Assembly: GCA_963697355.1 (NCBI GenBank)
Contig: CAVONV010000035.1
Location: forward strand, 372,001 to 436,000
Length of the DNA: 64,000 bases
Direction: 5' to 3'
From: CAVONV01 sp963697355
Lineage (GTDB): Bacteria > Acidobacteriota > Vicinamibacteria > Marinacidobacterales > DATDRI01
The number at the start of each line of letters is the position of its first letter. The stretch's first letter is position 1. Under the pieces are notes generated by a model. That model saw only the letters and a list, made by a program, of their open reading frames with translations. It did no database searches and was not told the DNA's origin. Made by a program: the position numbers and the translations under genes. Shown one piece after another: positions 36,337-45,758 of the stretch.

Positions 36337-36786
36337 ATGACACGACACATCATCCTGCTGTTATCTATTGAACTTACCCTTGCAGGCTGTGGCGGCGGGT
36401 CGAGCCCGTCTAGTCCATCGGGCCCGACGGGACCGGCGGGCGGAAGCCACAACGCGGGACAAAACTGCATGCAGTGTCACCAGCCGGGCGGAGGTGCTCC
36501 GACTTGGACCGTGGCCGGCACCGTCTATCAGGCCGACGGCACGGCACCCTTCCGAGGAGCGACCGTACGGCTCACGAGTGGCGCCGACGGTACCGGCACG
36601 GTGATCCTGAGCGTTCTGACCGACGCGTCCGGCAACTTCTTCACCGCCCAGGCTCTCTCATTCGACACCGGCCTCTTCACCGACGTTTCAGGTACGGGCG
36701 CAACACGCCGCGCCATGTCAAGCCCGGTGTCCTCCGGCGCCTGCAACTCGTGCCATGACGCCTCGAACCGTATTCGTGCCGACTAG
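36337..36786 (+). CDS. Small dihaem c-type cytochrome lipoprotein
   Basis: 149 residues. A lipoprotein signal (IILLLSIELTLAGC) puts the mature protein on a membrane outside the cytoplasm. A Ser/Gly/Pro-rich linker follows. Two c-type haem motifs are present: CMQCH at about 46-50 and CNSCH at about 138-142. Between them lies a beta-rich stretch (TWTVAGTVYQADGTAPFRGA, VLTDASGNFFTAQ) like a carboxypeptidase-regulatory or transthyretin fold. A haem at each end of a beta sandwich suggests an electron carrier or redox sensor on the cell envelope. No close family can be named. Confidence 0.75.
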   Translation: MTRHIILLLSIELTLAGCGGGSSPSSPSGPTGPAGGSHNAGQNCMQCHQPGGGAPTWTVAGTVYQADGTAPFRGATVRLTSGADGTGTVILSVLTDASGNFFTAQALSFDTGLFTDVSGTGATRRAMSSPVSSGACNSCHDASNRIRAD

Positions 36787-36905
36787 CGACCCGCTCCACC
36801 ACGCTTGCAACGATCCCGTTGGCGCCAACACAAGGTCCGCCAGCACGTTGCAGAAAATGAGGAGCTTATCAAGCCGCGGCATGCCGGCCGCTCAGACATT
36901 TTGTC

Positions 36906-38675
36906 TCATCTCAGCAGGGAATCACGGAATTGCTCGTCATGGAGTCGTTTGTAGAGGCCGCCCAGGGATAGTAGCTCTCCGTGCGGCCCGGTCTCTACGA
37001 TCTTACCGCGCTCGAGCACGATGATCTGATCTGCGGCCTGAATGGTGGAAAGGCGATGGGCGATGACGAGCGTGGTTCGTTGATGCATGAGTCGCTCCAG
37101 GGCCTCCTGCACCAAGCGCTCCGAGTGCGAGTCCAGAGCTGATGTGGCTTCGTCGAGAATGAGGACGGGAGCATCCTTCAAAAAGGCTCGGGCCAGAGCG
37201 ATCCGCTGTTTCTGACCACCCGACAGCTTGACGCCCCGCTCTCCGATCTCTGTCATGTAAGCCCTCGGCAATCTCCGTATGAAATCGTGAGCGTTTGCCG
37301 ATCGAGCCGCCGACTCGGCTTCCTCGCGACCGGCGCCGGGCTTACCGAGAAGGATGTTCTCCAGTATGGAACCGGAAAAGAGAATCGGGTCCTGGGGGAC
37401 GAGAGCGATTTGTCTACGCAAGCAATGGAGTTTCAAGTCACGAATATCGATCCCGTCGATGGAAACGGTTCCCGAGGTAACGTCGTAGAAACGCGGCAAA
37501 AGCTTGACGAGTGTCGATTTTCCGGCGCCGCTCGGACCCACCAGAGCCAGCGTACTCCCAACCGGAGCGGTCAGATTGATGTCGTCGAGCACCGTCTCGC
37601 TAGACTCGTAGGCGAAACCGACCCCGGAATAGCTGACCTTGCCCTTCAGCGCGACTTCCCGCGCTCCCGGACGATCTTGGATGCCGGGACGCGTCAAAAA
37701 GATTTCGTAAATCCGTTGGATGGCATCCTGTGAATTGGCCACGAGAATATTGAACTCAGTCAGCCGGTTGAGGGGCGAGTAAAACATGCCCAAGTAGGCG
37801 TAGAACGCCGTCAACTCCCCAACGGTGAGCTCCCGACGAACCACCAGCACCGCCGCGTACCAGACCACCAAAACCGGCGCGATGGATGTCATGAAGCCCA
37901 CAACCGATGTGGCCCAGGCGCTGTTCCAGACGTTTTCCATACGGAAGCGCAGATAGTCTCGTGTCTCCTGCTCGAATTCCCGCTCCTCTTGTGCCTCCAG
38001 GGTGTACGACTGAATGATCGTCATTCCGCCCAGCTTCTCGTTGACATCGCCGGCGATGTCTTCCATCTTCTCCTGTGCCATTCTGCTGAACGTCTTGATT
38101 TTTTTCTTGTATCGCTGGTTCACGACGACGTACAAGGGAAGAACAGTGAGCGCTATCAGCGCCAGTTGCCAGTTCATGCGAAAAAGAAGCACGGCAATGA
38201 GCAACAGCGAACTCACGTCCATCACCGTGTTCGTGAAGGCAGCGCCCACGAAGTTCTGGGCGATGGCAATATCACCGAACAAACGCGAGGCAAGGGAGCC
38301 CACCTGGCGTTTCTCGAAAAAGCTGAAAGACAGCTTCTGTAGATGGGCGTAAAACTCCGACCGCAGGTCGAAGATGATTCTCTGCCCGGCGTAGTCCGCC
38401 AGGTAGGAGCGAAGGAACGTTGCTACGGTCCAGATGAGGTACAGGACAACGAGGGCGGCCATGCGCCAATGGACCTGGCTGAGACGGGGCTGAGGAGCAG
38501 AGAGAATGTGATTGATGACGTCTTTCAAGATCCATGGGAACGCAACGGGAATATTGAACTTCAAAAGCCCGAAAAACGTTGCCCCTGCCACCCACCAGCC
38601 GTAGGGTCGGACGTAGGAGAAAAATCGTCGCAGGGCGGGGTCGAGATGTAAGAGTCTCGTTTTCCCGCTACTCAT
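36906..38675 (-). CDS. MsbA-like ABC exporter (TMD-NBD half transporter)
   Basis: About 590 residues. The N-terminal membrane domain has six helices (YVRPYGWWVAGATFFGLLKF, WRMAALVVLYLIWTVATFL, and others) with coupling-helix text FEKRQVGSLASRLFGD. The ATPase domain has Walker A GPSGAGKST, Q-loop ALVPQDPILFSGS, signature LSGGQKQRIALARAF, Walker B VLILDEATSALDSHSE and switch VIAHRLSTI. It should act as a homodimer exporting lipid or another hydrophobic molecule. The ATG at 38,675 begins the natural N-terminus. The frame is open further upstream, apparently fusing it to a lipoprotein, but that join is caused by a frame change near 38,838. Gene partners: the lipoprotein just upstream. Confidence 0.85.
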   Translation of the reverse strand: MSSGKTRLLHLDPALRRFFSYVRPYGWWVAGATFFGLLKFNIPVAFPWILKDVINHILSAPQPRLSQVHWRMAALVVLYLIWTVATFLRSYLADYAGQRIIFDLRSEFYAHLQKLSFSFFEKRQVGSLASRLFGDIAIAQNFVGAAFTNTVMDVSSLLLIAVLLFRMNWQLALIALTVLPLYVVVNQRYKKKIKTFSRMAQEKMEDIAGDVNEKLGGMTIIQSYTLEAQEEREFEQETRDYLRFRMENVWNSAWATSVVGFMTSIAPVLVVWYAAVLVVRRELTVGELTAFYAYLGMFYSPLNRLTEFNILVANSQDAIQRIYEIFLTRPGIQDRPGAREVALKGKVSYSGVGFAYESSETVLDDINLTAPVGSTLALVGPSGAGKSTLVKLLPRFYDVTSGTVSIDGIDIRDLKLHCLRRQIALVPQDPILFSGSILENILLGKPGAGREEAESAARSANAHDFIRRLPRAYMTEIGERGVKLSGGQKQRIALARAFLKDAPVLILDEATSALDSHSERLVQEALERLMHQRTTLVIAHRLSTIQAADQIIVLERGKIVETGPHGELLSLGGLYKRLHDEQFRDSLLR

Positions 38676-38728
38676 TCTCCTTCGCCCCCGCTCATTGTCG
38701 ATGACGTTGCTGCCACGGCGAGCGGAGC

Positions 38729-39275
38729 TCACCGGAACATGAGCCCCCCTTTGACGAGCATGGCACGGAGTTGGATGGCAAGTGCATCGAGCTTTTCGAG
38801 GGCGTCTTCGGATTCCGCCCGAAATAGCGAGTCGAGCGTCGACGACGTATTCCAGGGGCTTCTCGAGCTCACCTGGCTCAAGGTCTCCCACGCCTTTCGC
38901 CATGGCAAGTAGTTCTGCTTCAATCACTTCCAGCTCTTTAAGGCTTCCATCCGCCTCTCCTGCACCGAGAAGCCGGTACGCTTTGTTGGCGCGTTGGGAG
39001 ACCTCCAGCAAAGGCAGGTAATAGCCGGAGAGCCGCTCGAGGTCTTTTTCAGCTCGCTCCAACGCCGCATTCACGCCTTCTTGAGAGCGCCCGAGTTGTT
39101 GCTTCGCGTCTTGGATCTCCTCCAAGACTCGCGTGGTTTCCCTCCTCAGAACGACCATGGAGTTCTCGTCGAGCATGGGAGCTCGTGCTTCCCTTGGCTC
39201 CTTGCAGCCTCCTAGGAAACAGAGGAGAATCGACAGACCCGTGATTCCGTAATAGACTGGCCTCCACATGACCAT
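38729..39275 (-). CDS. Small coiled-coil lipoprotein, frameshifted
   Basis: About 180 residues. GGAGGAGGGG precedes the ATG at 39,275. The signal ends in a lipobox (SILLCFLGGC), and the mature part is helical coiled coil (LEEIQDAKQQLGRSQEGVNA, LSGYYLPLLEVSQRANKAYR, LKELEVIEAELLAMAKG). Near 38,838 the frame must change to keep the protein-like text, which then continues ESEDALEKLDALAIQLRAML and stops at 38,729. The ABC exporter starts 54 bases later, so the pair is probably an operon. Function unknown; a periplasmic partner or spacer for the exporter is possible. Confidence 0.65.
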
Positions 39276-39425
39276 CCCCTCCTCCCGGTGCTGGTTATCC
39301 TGCTCCGGTAGTCTTTCTTGCTTCAGGCCCGCCATGGTATCGCAGGCGGACCCTGGTTTCATACATGGAGAAGCCGGACCGATATTGGGGCGACAGGATG
39401 AACAGGCCGTCAATCATTGTTAAAG

Positions 39426-40553
39426 ATGGCAAAATCCAGCCCTCTATCGAGCCGTTTGGCGGCCCCGATGCGAAGTGATCGTATGGCGCGTTACGTTGAC
39501 CTCCTTTTGGCCGTCGTCGTTCTTTTGGGCATCGCCTCCGTGGGGTACGCGGATTTCACCGCCAAAACGGTGTCGCTGGGATTCCTGTACATCTTTCCCC
39601 TCGTGACTAGCGCCATGTTTCAGTCCCAGCGCACTTCCATTGTACTGGCACTTGTTTGTGTAGCACTGCGGGACTTGCTAGAGCCCTTCGATTACACGGG
39701 TTTCGATCTTGTATTGCGAACGTTCCTGACGACCGTCGGTTACTTGTTCGTCGTGATTGTAGTCTACCGGATGGCAAGCCAGAGAAGGCGGCTCAACGAG
39801 GTCGTTAAACAACAACGGGATGAGCTCGCCAGAGAGATGACGCAAGCCGCTGAGGTCCAGCAGCGCCTTCTTCCCCAGGGATCCCTTCTTGTCAAGGGGT
39901 TGGACATCGCTGCTCGGATGTATCCATCCAAGATCGTGGGAGGAGACTTCTACGATCTCGTTTCGCTTCCAGGTAACGAGACCGCTTTCTTGATCGGTGA
40001 TGTTTCCGGGAAAGGCGTCGCGGCCGGTCTGCTGATGGCCGCGGTCGGCGCGACTTTGCGTGCAGAGGCTCCACGTGCGGCGAGTCCTGACGGCCTCCTA
40101 ACAAAGGTTAACGAGATTCTCCTCCAGACAACGACCGAGGGAAGATACGCTTCTCTATTTTTTGCCTCGATAGCTGAGGACGTTATGCTTCTCGAGTACA
40201 CGAACGGCGGTCATCCACCGCCGGTCTTGTATCGCCCTGCCTCCAACGAGATCCACTGGTTGGAAAAAGGGGGGCCGGTAGTGGGATTGTTGCTAGACGT
40301 GTCGTACGATCGAGCGAGTGTCCCACTCCAAGCCGGAGACGTTCTTCTTTTGTACACGGACGGCCTTACCGAAGCACTAAATGTGGAAGAGCAGGAGTAT
40401 TCCCAAGCAAATATCGTTTCTTGTCTTTCCAAAAGTGCTCACCTATCCTCACGGAACATCCTCGAGGAAATCCGGACTTCGGTGGTTGATTTCCATGGCG
40501 GCGAGCATCTCGACGATGATATGACGCTCGTCGTCGTGAAGATCGTCGGGTAA
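39426..40553 (+). CDS. Membrane-bound RsbU/SpoIIE-type PP2C serine phosphatase
   Basis: About 375 residues. Four membrane helices occupy about residues 20-115 (VDLLLAVVVLLGIASVGYA, VSLGFLYIFPLVTSAM, and others). A linking coiled coil follows (RLNEVVKQQRDELAREMTQA), then a PPM/SpoIIE phosphatase domain: AAEVQQRLLPQG, KIVGGDFYDLVSL, FLIGDVSGKGVAAGLLMA with the metal-binding aspartates, LLEYTNGGHPPPVL, and LLLYTDGLTEALN. The end GEHLDDDMTLVVVKI carries the last metal aspartate. Such proteins dephosphorylate anti-sigma-factor antagonists in partner-switching cascades; no rsbV or rsbW is nearby. The ATG at 39,426 is chosen over a TTG three codons upstream; the exact start is uncertain. Confidence 0.83.
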   Translation: MAKSSPLSSRLAAPMRSDRMARYVDLLLAVVVLLGIASVGYADFTAKTVSLGFLYIFPLVTSAMFQSQRTSIVLALVCVALRDLLEPFDYTGFDLVLRTFLTTVGYLFVVIVVYRMASQRRRLNEVVKQQRDELAREMTQAAEVQQRLLPQGSLLVKGLDIAARMYPSKIVGGDFYDLVSLPGNETAFLIGDVSGKGVAAGLLMAAVGATLRAEAPRAASPDGLLTKVNEILLQTTTEGRYASLFFASIAEDVMLLEYTNGGHPPPVLYRPASNEIHWLEKGGPVVGLLLDVSYDRASVPLQAGDVLLLYTDGLTEALNVEEQEYSQANIVSCLSKSAHLSSRNILEEIRTSVVDFHGGEHLDDDMTLVVVKIVG

Positions 40554-40622
40554 CTCAGGGTAGAGAAATCGCACGCGCGGCTCTCGAGTGCCAACCGAGC
40601 CGGCATCGATGGGTCGAGATGC

Positions 40623-41691
40623 TCAAAGCCAGCCCTTTCTCCTGAAGAAGAACAACATCAAAAACCCAAGGAAGCTCATGATCGCTAATGCCGCCGGATA
40701 TCCCCAGGTCCATTTGAGCTCAGGCATGTACTCGAAATTCATGCCGTATATGCCGGCAATGAACGTTAGGGGTATGAAAATCGTGGCGATGATGGTGAGG
40801 ACTTTCATGATGCTGTTCATACGATTGCTAATCGTGGAAAGATGAAGCTCGAGAATCCCCGCATTCAGGTCACGGAAGGATTCCATCGTATCGATGACCT
40901 GTATCGTGTGGTCATAGACGTCCCGCAGATAAATTTGCGTGGAATCACTCACCAATGGCGAATCACCGCGCTGGAGTCCGCCTATGACCTCACGGAGAGG
41001 CCACACAGATCGACGGAGATAAATGAGCTCCCTTTTCATGAGCTGAATGACGTGAAGCACGTCGCCGTCGGCTTCGGCGAGAATCGTCGACTCCAGCTTC
41101 TCTATGCTCTCTTCCATATCTTCGAGAAGCAAGAAATAATGATCGACCGCGGTGTCCAGGATGGTGTAGGCGAGGTAGTCCGCCCCATGCTTGCGGATTC
41201 GCCCCTTGGCGGTGCGGATGCGCTCCCGAATGGGCCCAAATAGATCGACTTCCTTTTCCTGGAAAGTCATCACGTAACCTCGGCCAATGACAATGGCGAG
41301 CTGCTCCGCATCAAAGTGCAGTGTAGCCCTCGTCCGGCCAGGCCATTTTGAGGACGACGAAGAGGTAGTCGTCGTAATCCTCCAGTTTGGGGCGCTGGTC
41401 GGTATTGAGGATATCTTCGACAGTCAGAGGGTGCAGCCCGTAGGCGTTGCCCAGTTTTTCCAGCACATCGATGTCGTGAACGCCGTCGACGTTGACCCAG
41501 GTGACACCGGTCGAAGGTCGTTTTGCCGGGAAACATTCCTCCACGGTGTCCAGGACGCGTTCTTCTGATGAGTCCTCGTCATAATGAATGAGCGTGATTT
41601 TCGCTTTTTCAACCTTTTTCTCGCCAATATGTACGAGGCTTCCCGGAGGAAGACCCGCCTTGTGAGACCGTTTTTTGGTTATTTTTCGCAT
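40623..41691 (-). CDS. corA: CorA-family divalent cation channel, one frameshift
   Basis: Mg2+ (or Co2+/Ni2+) channel of the inner membrane. N-terminal piece from ATG 41,691 (after GAGGT): cytoplasmic domain with TWVNVDGVHDIDVLEKLGNA and LEDYDDYLFVVLKM. C-terminal piece: the long helix LESTILAEADGDVLHVIQLM, then VLTIIATIFIPLTFIAGIYG with the signature GMN in IYGMNFEYMPEL, and a second helix YPAALAIMSFLGFLMLFFFR. The pieces overlap with a one-base frame change near 41,315 (TAL, then HFDAEQLAIVIGRGY). With it corrected the length is about 355 residues, normal for CorA. It is convergent with the phosphatase gene and lies 8 bases after the MprF-like fragment. Confidence 0.82.
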
Positions 41692-41698
41692 GGCTACC

Positions 41699-42460
41699 TC
41701 ATGACCGCAAATGCAGGATTCGAAGCACACTGCCTTCTACAAAGGCCGCACCCGTTCGATAGCATGGACATCGGACCCGGCTCATTTGCCAAAGACGTCC
41801 TTCAAGCCGCCGGAGACAAGTGCAGCTGGTGATGATGGTAGGTAATTTCAATCCCCCGGGGCAAGTCAGGTATTGCGGTTCCCAAACTGGATGGAACTTT
41901 TCTTTGTACTGGCGCAGGCCTTGGAAATTGTAGAAGTCCTCTCCGTGCCGGAAGACGAACGAGCCCAGCCGGTGCCAGAGCGGAGCATGCTCCCTTTCCT
42001 GCATGCCCGACAGGGGCGCCATGCCTAGATTGAACCAGTGATAGCCCTGCTCGTGTCCCCACAACATCAACTGAATGAACATATACTCCATGACGCCCCG
42101 CGGGGCCTCTTTAGGCTGGCAACGCATGAGGTTGATCGAAATCTCCTCCTTGCCGGCACCGACCCAAACGTTGGCGAAGGCGACGATACGCCCATCTTTC
42201 CAGATCGTGGCAACGGGAGTGTTCTTGATGTAGTCCTCCTGGAACAAACCAAGAGAAAAACCCTTCTCCTTCGTGTTCTTTTCGCCCAGCCACGCGTCGG
42301 AGATTTCTCGCAGCCTGGGCAGAGTAGGATCGAGCTCTTCCGGCGAGAACATTTTGAAAAGAGACCCTTCCTTTTCGTGTCGATTCCGCGCAGCACGCAG
42401 ACCTTTGTGCTGGCTGCCTTCGAGCGTGAAGGCATCGAGTGGTACCGCCGTCACACTGGC
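41699..42460 (-). pseudogene. C-terminal half of an MprF-like phosphatidylglycerol lysyltransferase (DUF2156)
   Basis: About 250 residues matching only the C-terminal GNAT-like aminoacyl transferase domain of MprF: TLEGSQHKGLRAARNR, LREISDAWLGEKN, RIVAFANVWVGAGKEEISIN, GVMEYMFIQLMLWGHEQGY, FNLGMAPLSGM and FRHGEDFYNFQGL. The full enzyme has about 850 residues with an N-terminal flippase of many helices, none of which is present. Upstream (above 42,460) the strand holds no related sequence, because the plus-strand MscS gene begins there. Isolated DUF2156 proteins exist, but conserved text runs right up to the break, so truncation is favoured. Activity cannot be excluded. Confidence 0.7.
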
Positions 42461-43260
42461 GACGTTGGTCTTTTTCCTAGCTCATTTTACTCCTGTCTTT
42501 CCACTTCTCGAGAGCCGTCGAGCGGCTCATTCTCAAGGCGTTCAAGAAGCGTGACGCCGAGGCACCGGGTAATTTGGCCGTCGCTGCCCGTCTTATCTAC
42601 TATGCGCTCCTCATGCTCGGACTCGGCATCGCCCTTCATACCATTGGAATCAACATGACCGGACTGTTCGCTGCCGGCGCCGTTTTTGCCGTTGGTGTCG
42701 GTTTCGCGATGCAGAACATTGCATCCAATTTCGTCTCCGGAGTCATCCTTTTGCTGGAGGGTGCCATCAAACCGGGAGACGTCCTGGAAGTGGAGGACCG
42801 GGTGGTTCGCGTTCGTGAGATGGGTATGAGAGCTGCGGTGGCTCGGACGCTGGATGACGAGGATCTCATTGTACCGAACTCGGCTCTCGTACAGTCGACG
42901 GTCAAGAATTTCACGCTCCGCGATCACCTCTACCGACTAAAATCCACCGTGGGCGTCGTTTACTCTTCCGATATGGCGAATGTCGAGGAAACCTTAGTGT
43001 CAACTGCGGAGAAGCTACCCTGGCGATCCGACAAACGAAAGCCGCAGGTGCTCCTCACGGAATTTGGGGATTCGTCCGTCAACTTCGAGGTCTCCGTCTG
43101 GACCGAAGACCCCTGGAGCCAGAGGCTCAATCGGTCGCAGCTCAATCAGGCGGTTTGGTGGGCGCTCAAAGATGCCGGAGTGACCATCGCCTTTCCGCAG
43201 CTCGACCTCCATCTGGACTCAGCGGTAGTGGAATCCCTCAGGAGCCGCTTGCCTTCATAA
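42440..43260 (+). pseudogene. MscS-family mechanosensitive channel lacking its N-terminus
   Basis: The protein text begins abruptly in the first membrane segment (TLATLVFFLA near 42,450), changes frame near 42,478 (then LLSFHFSRAVERLILKAF), and is continuous from there to 43,260. Visible are the second helix (YYALLMLGLGIALHTIGI), the pore helix TGLFAAGAVFAVGVGFAMQN, the beta domain (KPGDVLEVEDRVVRVREMG, NSALVQSTVKNF) and the C-terminal alpha/beta domain. No ATG with a ribosome site precedes it; the bases that should encode its start are the start of the MprF-like fragment on the other strand. Function if expressed: release of osmolytes at low osmolarity. Confidence 0.7.
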
Positions 43261-43576
43261 ACTTCCCGCGGATGGGATAGCGAAACACGGCGATGCCAGG
43301 GTGGAAGCGAGAGAGTCCATTCACAGATGCGGAGGTGGATCCGCATCCGAGTACGCATAGGTTCTATAGAGAAAAACGTGAGTCCTTATCCTGTCCTCTT
43401 CGGCTTGCTCGCTTTCCTCTCCACGCTATCGGGGGGACTCGTCGCAGCGCGCCATCGAGACAAATTGGGGCTGGTCACAGGAACGGCAAGATAGTAGCCC
43501 CGAGACCACTCATGCGAGAGCCATCAACCTTTCTGAGAGTTAAACAGCAACTCCAGAGATTCGTCGCATCAGTCGA
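43261..43576. other. Intergenic region, 316 bases
   Basis: Lies between the ends of the plus-strand MscS gene and the minus-strand P-type ATPase fragment. Short open frames exist but none has protein-like composition or a ribosome site. No clear hairpin with a T-run is seen. Confidence 0.35.
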
Positions 43577-43855
43577 TCATGCTTCCGCCCGACCGGAGGT
43601 TGCAGCCCGCCGGTAAAAGAGCTTTTTGACGACCTCTGCGGACAAAATGTAGCAGATCACAATGGCGCCTAATATCAAAAAGAACGAGGCGGGAAGCGGA
43701 ACGAAGCCCATCAGGCCGGCCAAGGGGGTGAAGGGCAGTGCAATCGTAAGCGCAATCACGGCGACGGTGACGACCGACAGGAGCCTGCCCGCGTGGCTCT
43801 TTACGAAGGCCCTTTTCAAGGTCTCGTGCGTCGACCACAAACGAAGCATTGGCGT
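43577..43855 (-). pseudogene. C-terminal fragment of a cation-transporting P-type ATPase
   Basis: About 92 residues matching the last membrane helices of MgtA/PMA1-like P-type ATPases: GRLLSVVTVAVIALTIALPF, then TPLAGLMGFVPLPASF and IVICYILSAEVVKKLFYRR. The phosphorylation (DKTGT) and nucleotide domains are absent. The fragment starts 3 bases after the methyltransferase stop, so the upstream 700-800 residues have been replaced or lost. It may be translated as a short membrane peptide but cannot be a pump. Confidence 0.68.
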
Positions 43856-43857
43856 AG

Positions 43858-44520
43858 TTAGGAGCTCGCCGCTGGCTTGCTTGCGACAAGTATCGAGACC
43901 GGCATCGTCCAAATGGTGGCGCGTTTTTCCTGCTGGAGGGCCAATCCTGCCGCTTCTACGAAGCCCGCGGCGTCGATGGGACGACAGTCGACGATATGAG
44001 GAAAATGGCGATGCATCCACTCGTACGATCGCTCCAGCAGACTTTCTCGTTCGCCTTCGAACACCGTTGCCATGGAAACGACTGAGAGCCGTCCGTCGGG
44101 CTTCAAGACGCGTTTAGTCTCCGCGAGCACTTCGGATATTTCATCTAGCGGGAAAAGCTCCAGCGTAAAACTCATGAAAACGGCGTCGAAATGGCTTTCT
44201 GGATAGGGGAGCGCTCTGGCATCCGCGATCTGGAGCAGCACCTTGGCCGGTAGATTAGCCCGGGCGACCTTCCTCTGGGCAACTTCGAGCATGCCCGGTG
44301 AAATGTCAATCCCGCAGACGGTACCACCGGCGCCGACCATCGTAGCCAGATTTAGGATACTGTTGCCCGTACCAAATCCTATTTCCAAGACGTGCTCACC
44401 GAACTTCAGTTGGAGGGCTTGCTCACCTTGTTCGCGGAGCTTGTGTTCACTGGCGTCAGCGATAGCGTCGTACACCTTGCTGACTCGGTTATAGAAGTCA
44501 CGGTTGTTGTCTTGCGCCAT
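43858..44520 (-). CDS. Class I SAM-dependent methyltransferase (UbiE-like)
   Basis: 220 residues with a complete Rossmann-type methyltransferase fold. Motif I is VLEIGFGTGNSIL (about 44-56), the acidic end of strand 2 is VCGIDISPGM, motif II is IADARALPYPESHFDAVF, and LKPDGRLSVVSM is motif III. The N-terminus YNRVSKVYDAIA resembles UbiE/COQ5 and membrane-lipid methyltransferases. The end (TIWTMPVSILVASKP) is complete. It follows the MscS gene by 15 bases on the same strand, so they may be co-transcribed. The substrate cannot be told. Confidence 0.83.
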   Translation of the reverse strand: MAQDNNRDFYNRVSKVYDAIADASEHKLREQGEQALQLKFGEHVLEIGFGTGNSILNLATMVGAGGTVCGIDISPGMLEVAQRKVARANLPAKVLLQIADARALPYPESHFDAVFMSFTLELFPLDEISEVLAETKRVLKPDGRLSVVSMATVFEGERESLLERSYEWMHRHFPHIVDCRPIDAAGFVEAAGLALQQEKRATIWTMPVSILVASKPAASS

Positions 44521-44535
44521 AGTTTGCTCTCGTGA

Positions 44536-45420
44536 TTAGCCTAGGCCATCTTTTTCGCAAGCAGATTCGGTAGAGGCTCCTACTCTCGTTTCGACCTCAT
44601 AGTTCACCGTGACCATCCAATCGGCGTAGGTCGGCTCGATCGTCTTGAGTGCTTGGACGAGCTCTTGTTTGAAGGTCGTCTCGATGGGCATCCCTCTTCC
44701 AGGCCAGATACGGAACTTCACGCGCAAATAGGTCTTCCCTGAACTGGTCTGCATTCTACCTTCTATTGACGGTGGTGTTATGAGGATTCCCGGGAACTGC
44801 TCCCCTATGGAGGCCATGAGGGTTTTGACTTTCGACTCCATCGCGTCCGCCAGCTCGGCCGCCTCAGAAAGCGTCACGTCAGCGAGTGCCCGGATGTAGC
44901 CCCGCGGATAGTTGATGACATTGGTAACGGTCCGGTTCGGAATGAAGACCTGAGCCCCGAAAGCATTTTCTATTACCGTAAACCGCATCGTCACAGCTCG
45001 TACGATACCGGTCTGGCCGGAAATCTCGACCAAGTCCCCGATATCGTAGAGATTGGAGAAGACGACGGTCATTCCGGTAACGACATCTTGCACCAGTCCC
45101 TGGGAGCCGAATCCAACCGCGAGCCCAACGATAGAAGCACTTGCGAAATAAGCCGTCAGGGAGACACCGAACTCGCGCAACACCAGACCAAAGGCTGCGA
45201 AATACAAGCTAAAAACAGAAGCGCTCACGGCCAGCCCCGCCACCGTCTTCCACTTCGAAAGCGACGGCTCCGCACGTGCAGCCGTGACTCGAGCTCCCAA
45301 GCGACGAACCAGGGTAACGATGAAATGTATGAGGATCAGAAACGAGCAGATCACCAGCACGCGCGCGCCGCCACTCGAGCCATGCCATATCCATTCATAG
45401 AAGTCATACAAGGAGTTCAT
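44536..45420 (-). CDS. MscS-family mechanosensitive channel
   Basis: 294 residues, intact. Three membrane helices: ARVLVICSFLILIHFIVTLV, ASVFSLYFAAFGLVLREFG, and the pore helix LTAYFASASIVGLAVGFGSQ followed by GLVQDVVTGM. The beta domain NLYDIGDLVEISGQTGIVRA and the following IPNRTVTNVINY are typical of small MscS channels. The C-terminal part is a ferredoxin-like cap domain. It acts in the inner membrane as an osmotic release valve. The sequence differs clearly from the truncated MscS at 42,440, so the two are paralogues, not copies. Confidence 0.87.
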   Translation of the reverse strand: MNSLYDFYEWIWHGSSGGARVLVICSFLILIHFIVTLVRRLGARVTAARAEPSLSKWKTVAGLAVSASVFSLYFAAFGLVLREFGVSLTAYFASASIVGLAVGFGSQGLVQDVVTGMTVVFSNLYDIGDLVEISGQTGIVRAVTMRFTVIENAFGAQVFIPNRTVTNVINYPRGYIRALADVTLSEAAELADAMESKVKTLMASIGEQFPGILITPPSIEGRMQTSSGKTYLRVKFRIWPGRGMPIETTFKQELVQALKTIEPTYADWMVTVNYEVETRVGASTESACEKDGLG

Positions 45421-45758
45421 GGTGAGCCTCCTGACGCAACTGACACATCAATGATGTGGTGTGAGAACAAAGCACTTGCCTTCACGTCGGGCCTATCAGT
45501 GACGTAAACTGTAACACGATGCGAGGTATGCATGACGTCGCCCCTCTAAACAAACGCGACTGAGAGCGGCTCGTCTCGGATGAGTCGGAGCGACATCCGT
45601 TATTCGAGCTTTGCCGTGGACTTGGCGGTCCCTCGGACGAGACTAAAAACCTCAGCGGAATCTTCACGATTGTTGTAAGGACAGTCGTTACGCCGGGGAT
45701 TTATGCCTTTCTCAGACTCCGCCGCTGAGCCAATGCTCATGGGGACGCCGTTACAACC
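45421..45758. other. Intergenic region, 338 bases
   Basis: Upstream of the minus-strand MscS gene; its first part should hold that gene's promoter. No protein-like frame on either strand. The segment ends at the duplicated AAA+ fragment. Confidence 0.35.

Noticed and set aside
36906..39413. An 835-residue open frame that would fuse a coiled-coil lipoprotein to an ABC exporter
   Set aside because: Between them the frame encodes Arg/Cys-rich nonsense (RRRPRKARCTCH), while another frame continues the lipoprotein to its own stop at 38,729. The fusion comes from one missing or extra base near 38,838.
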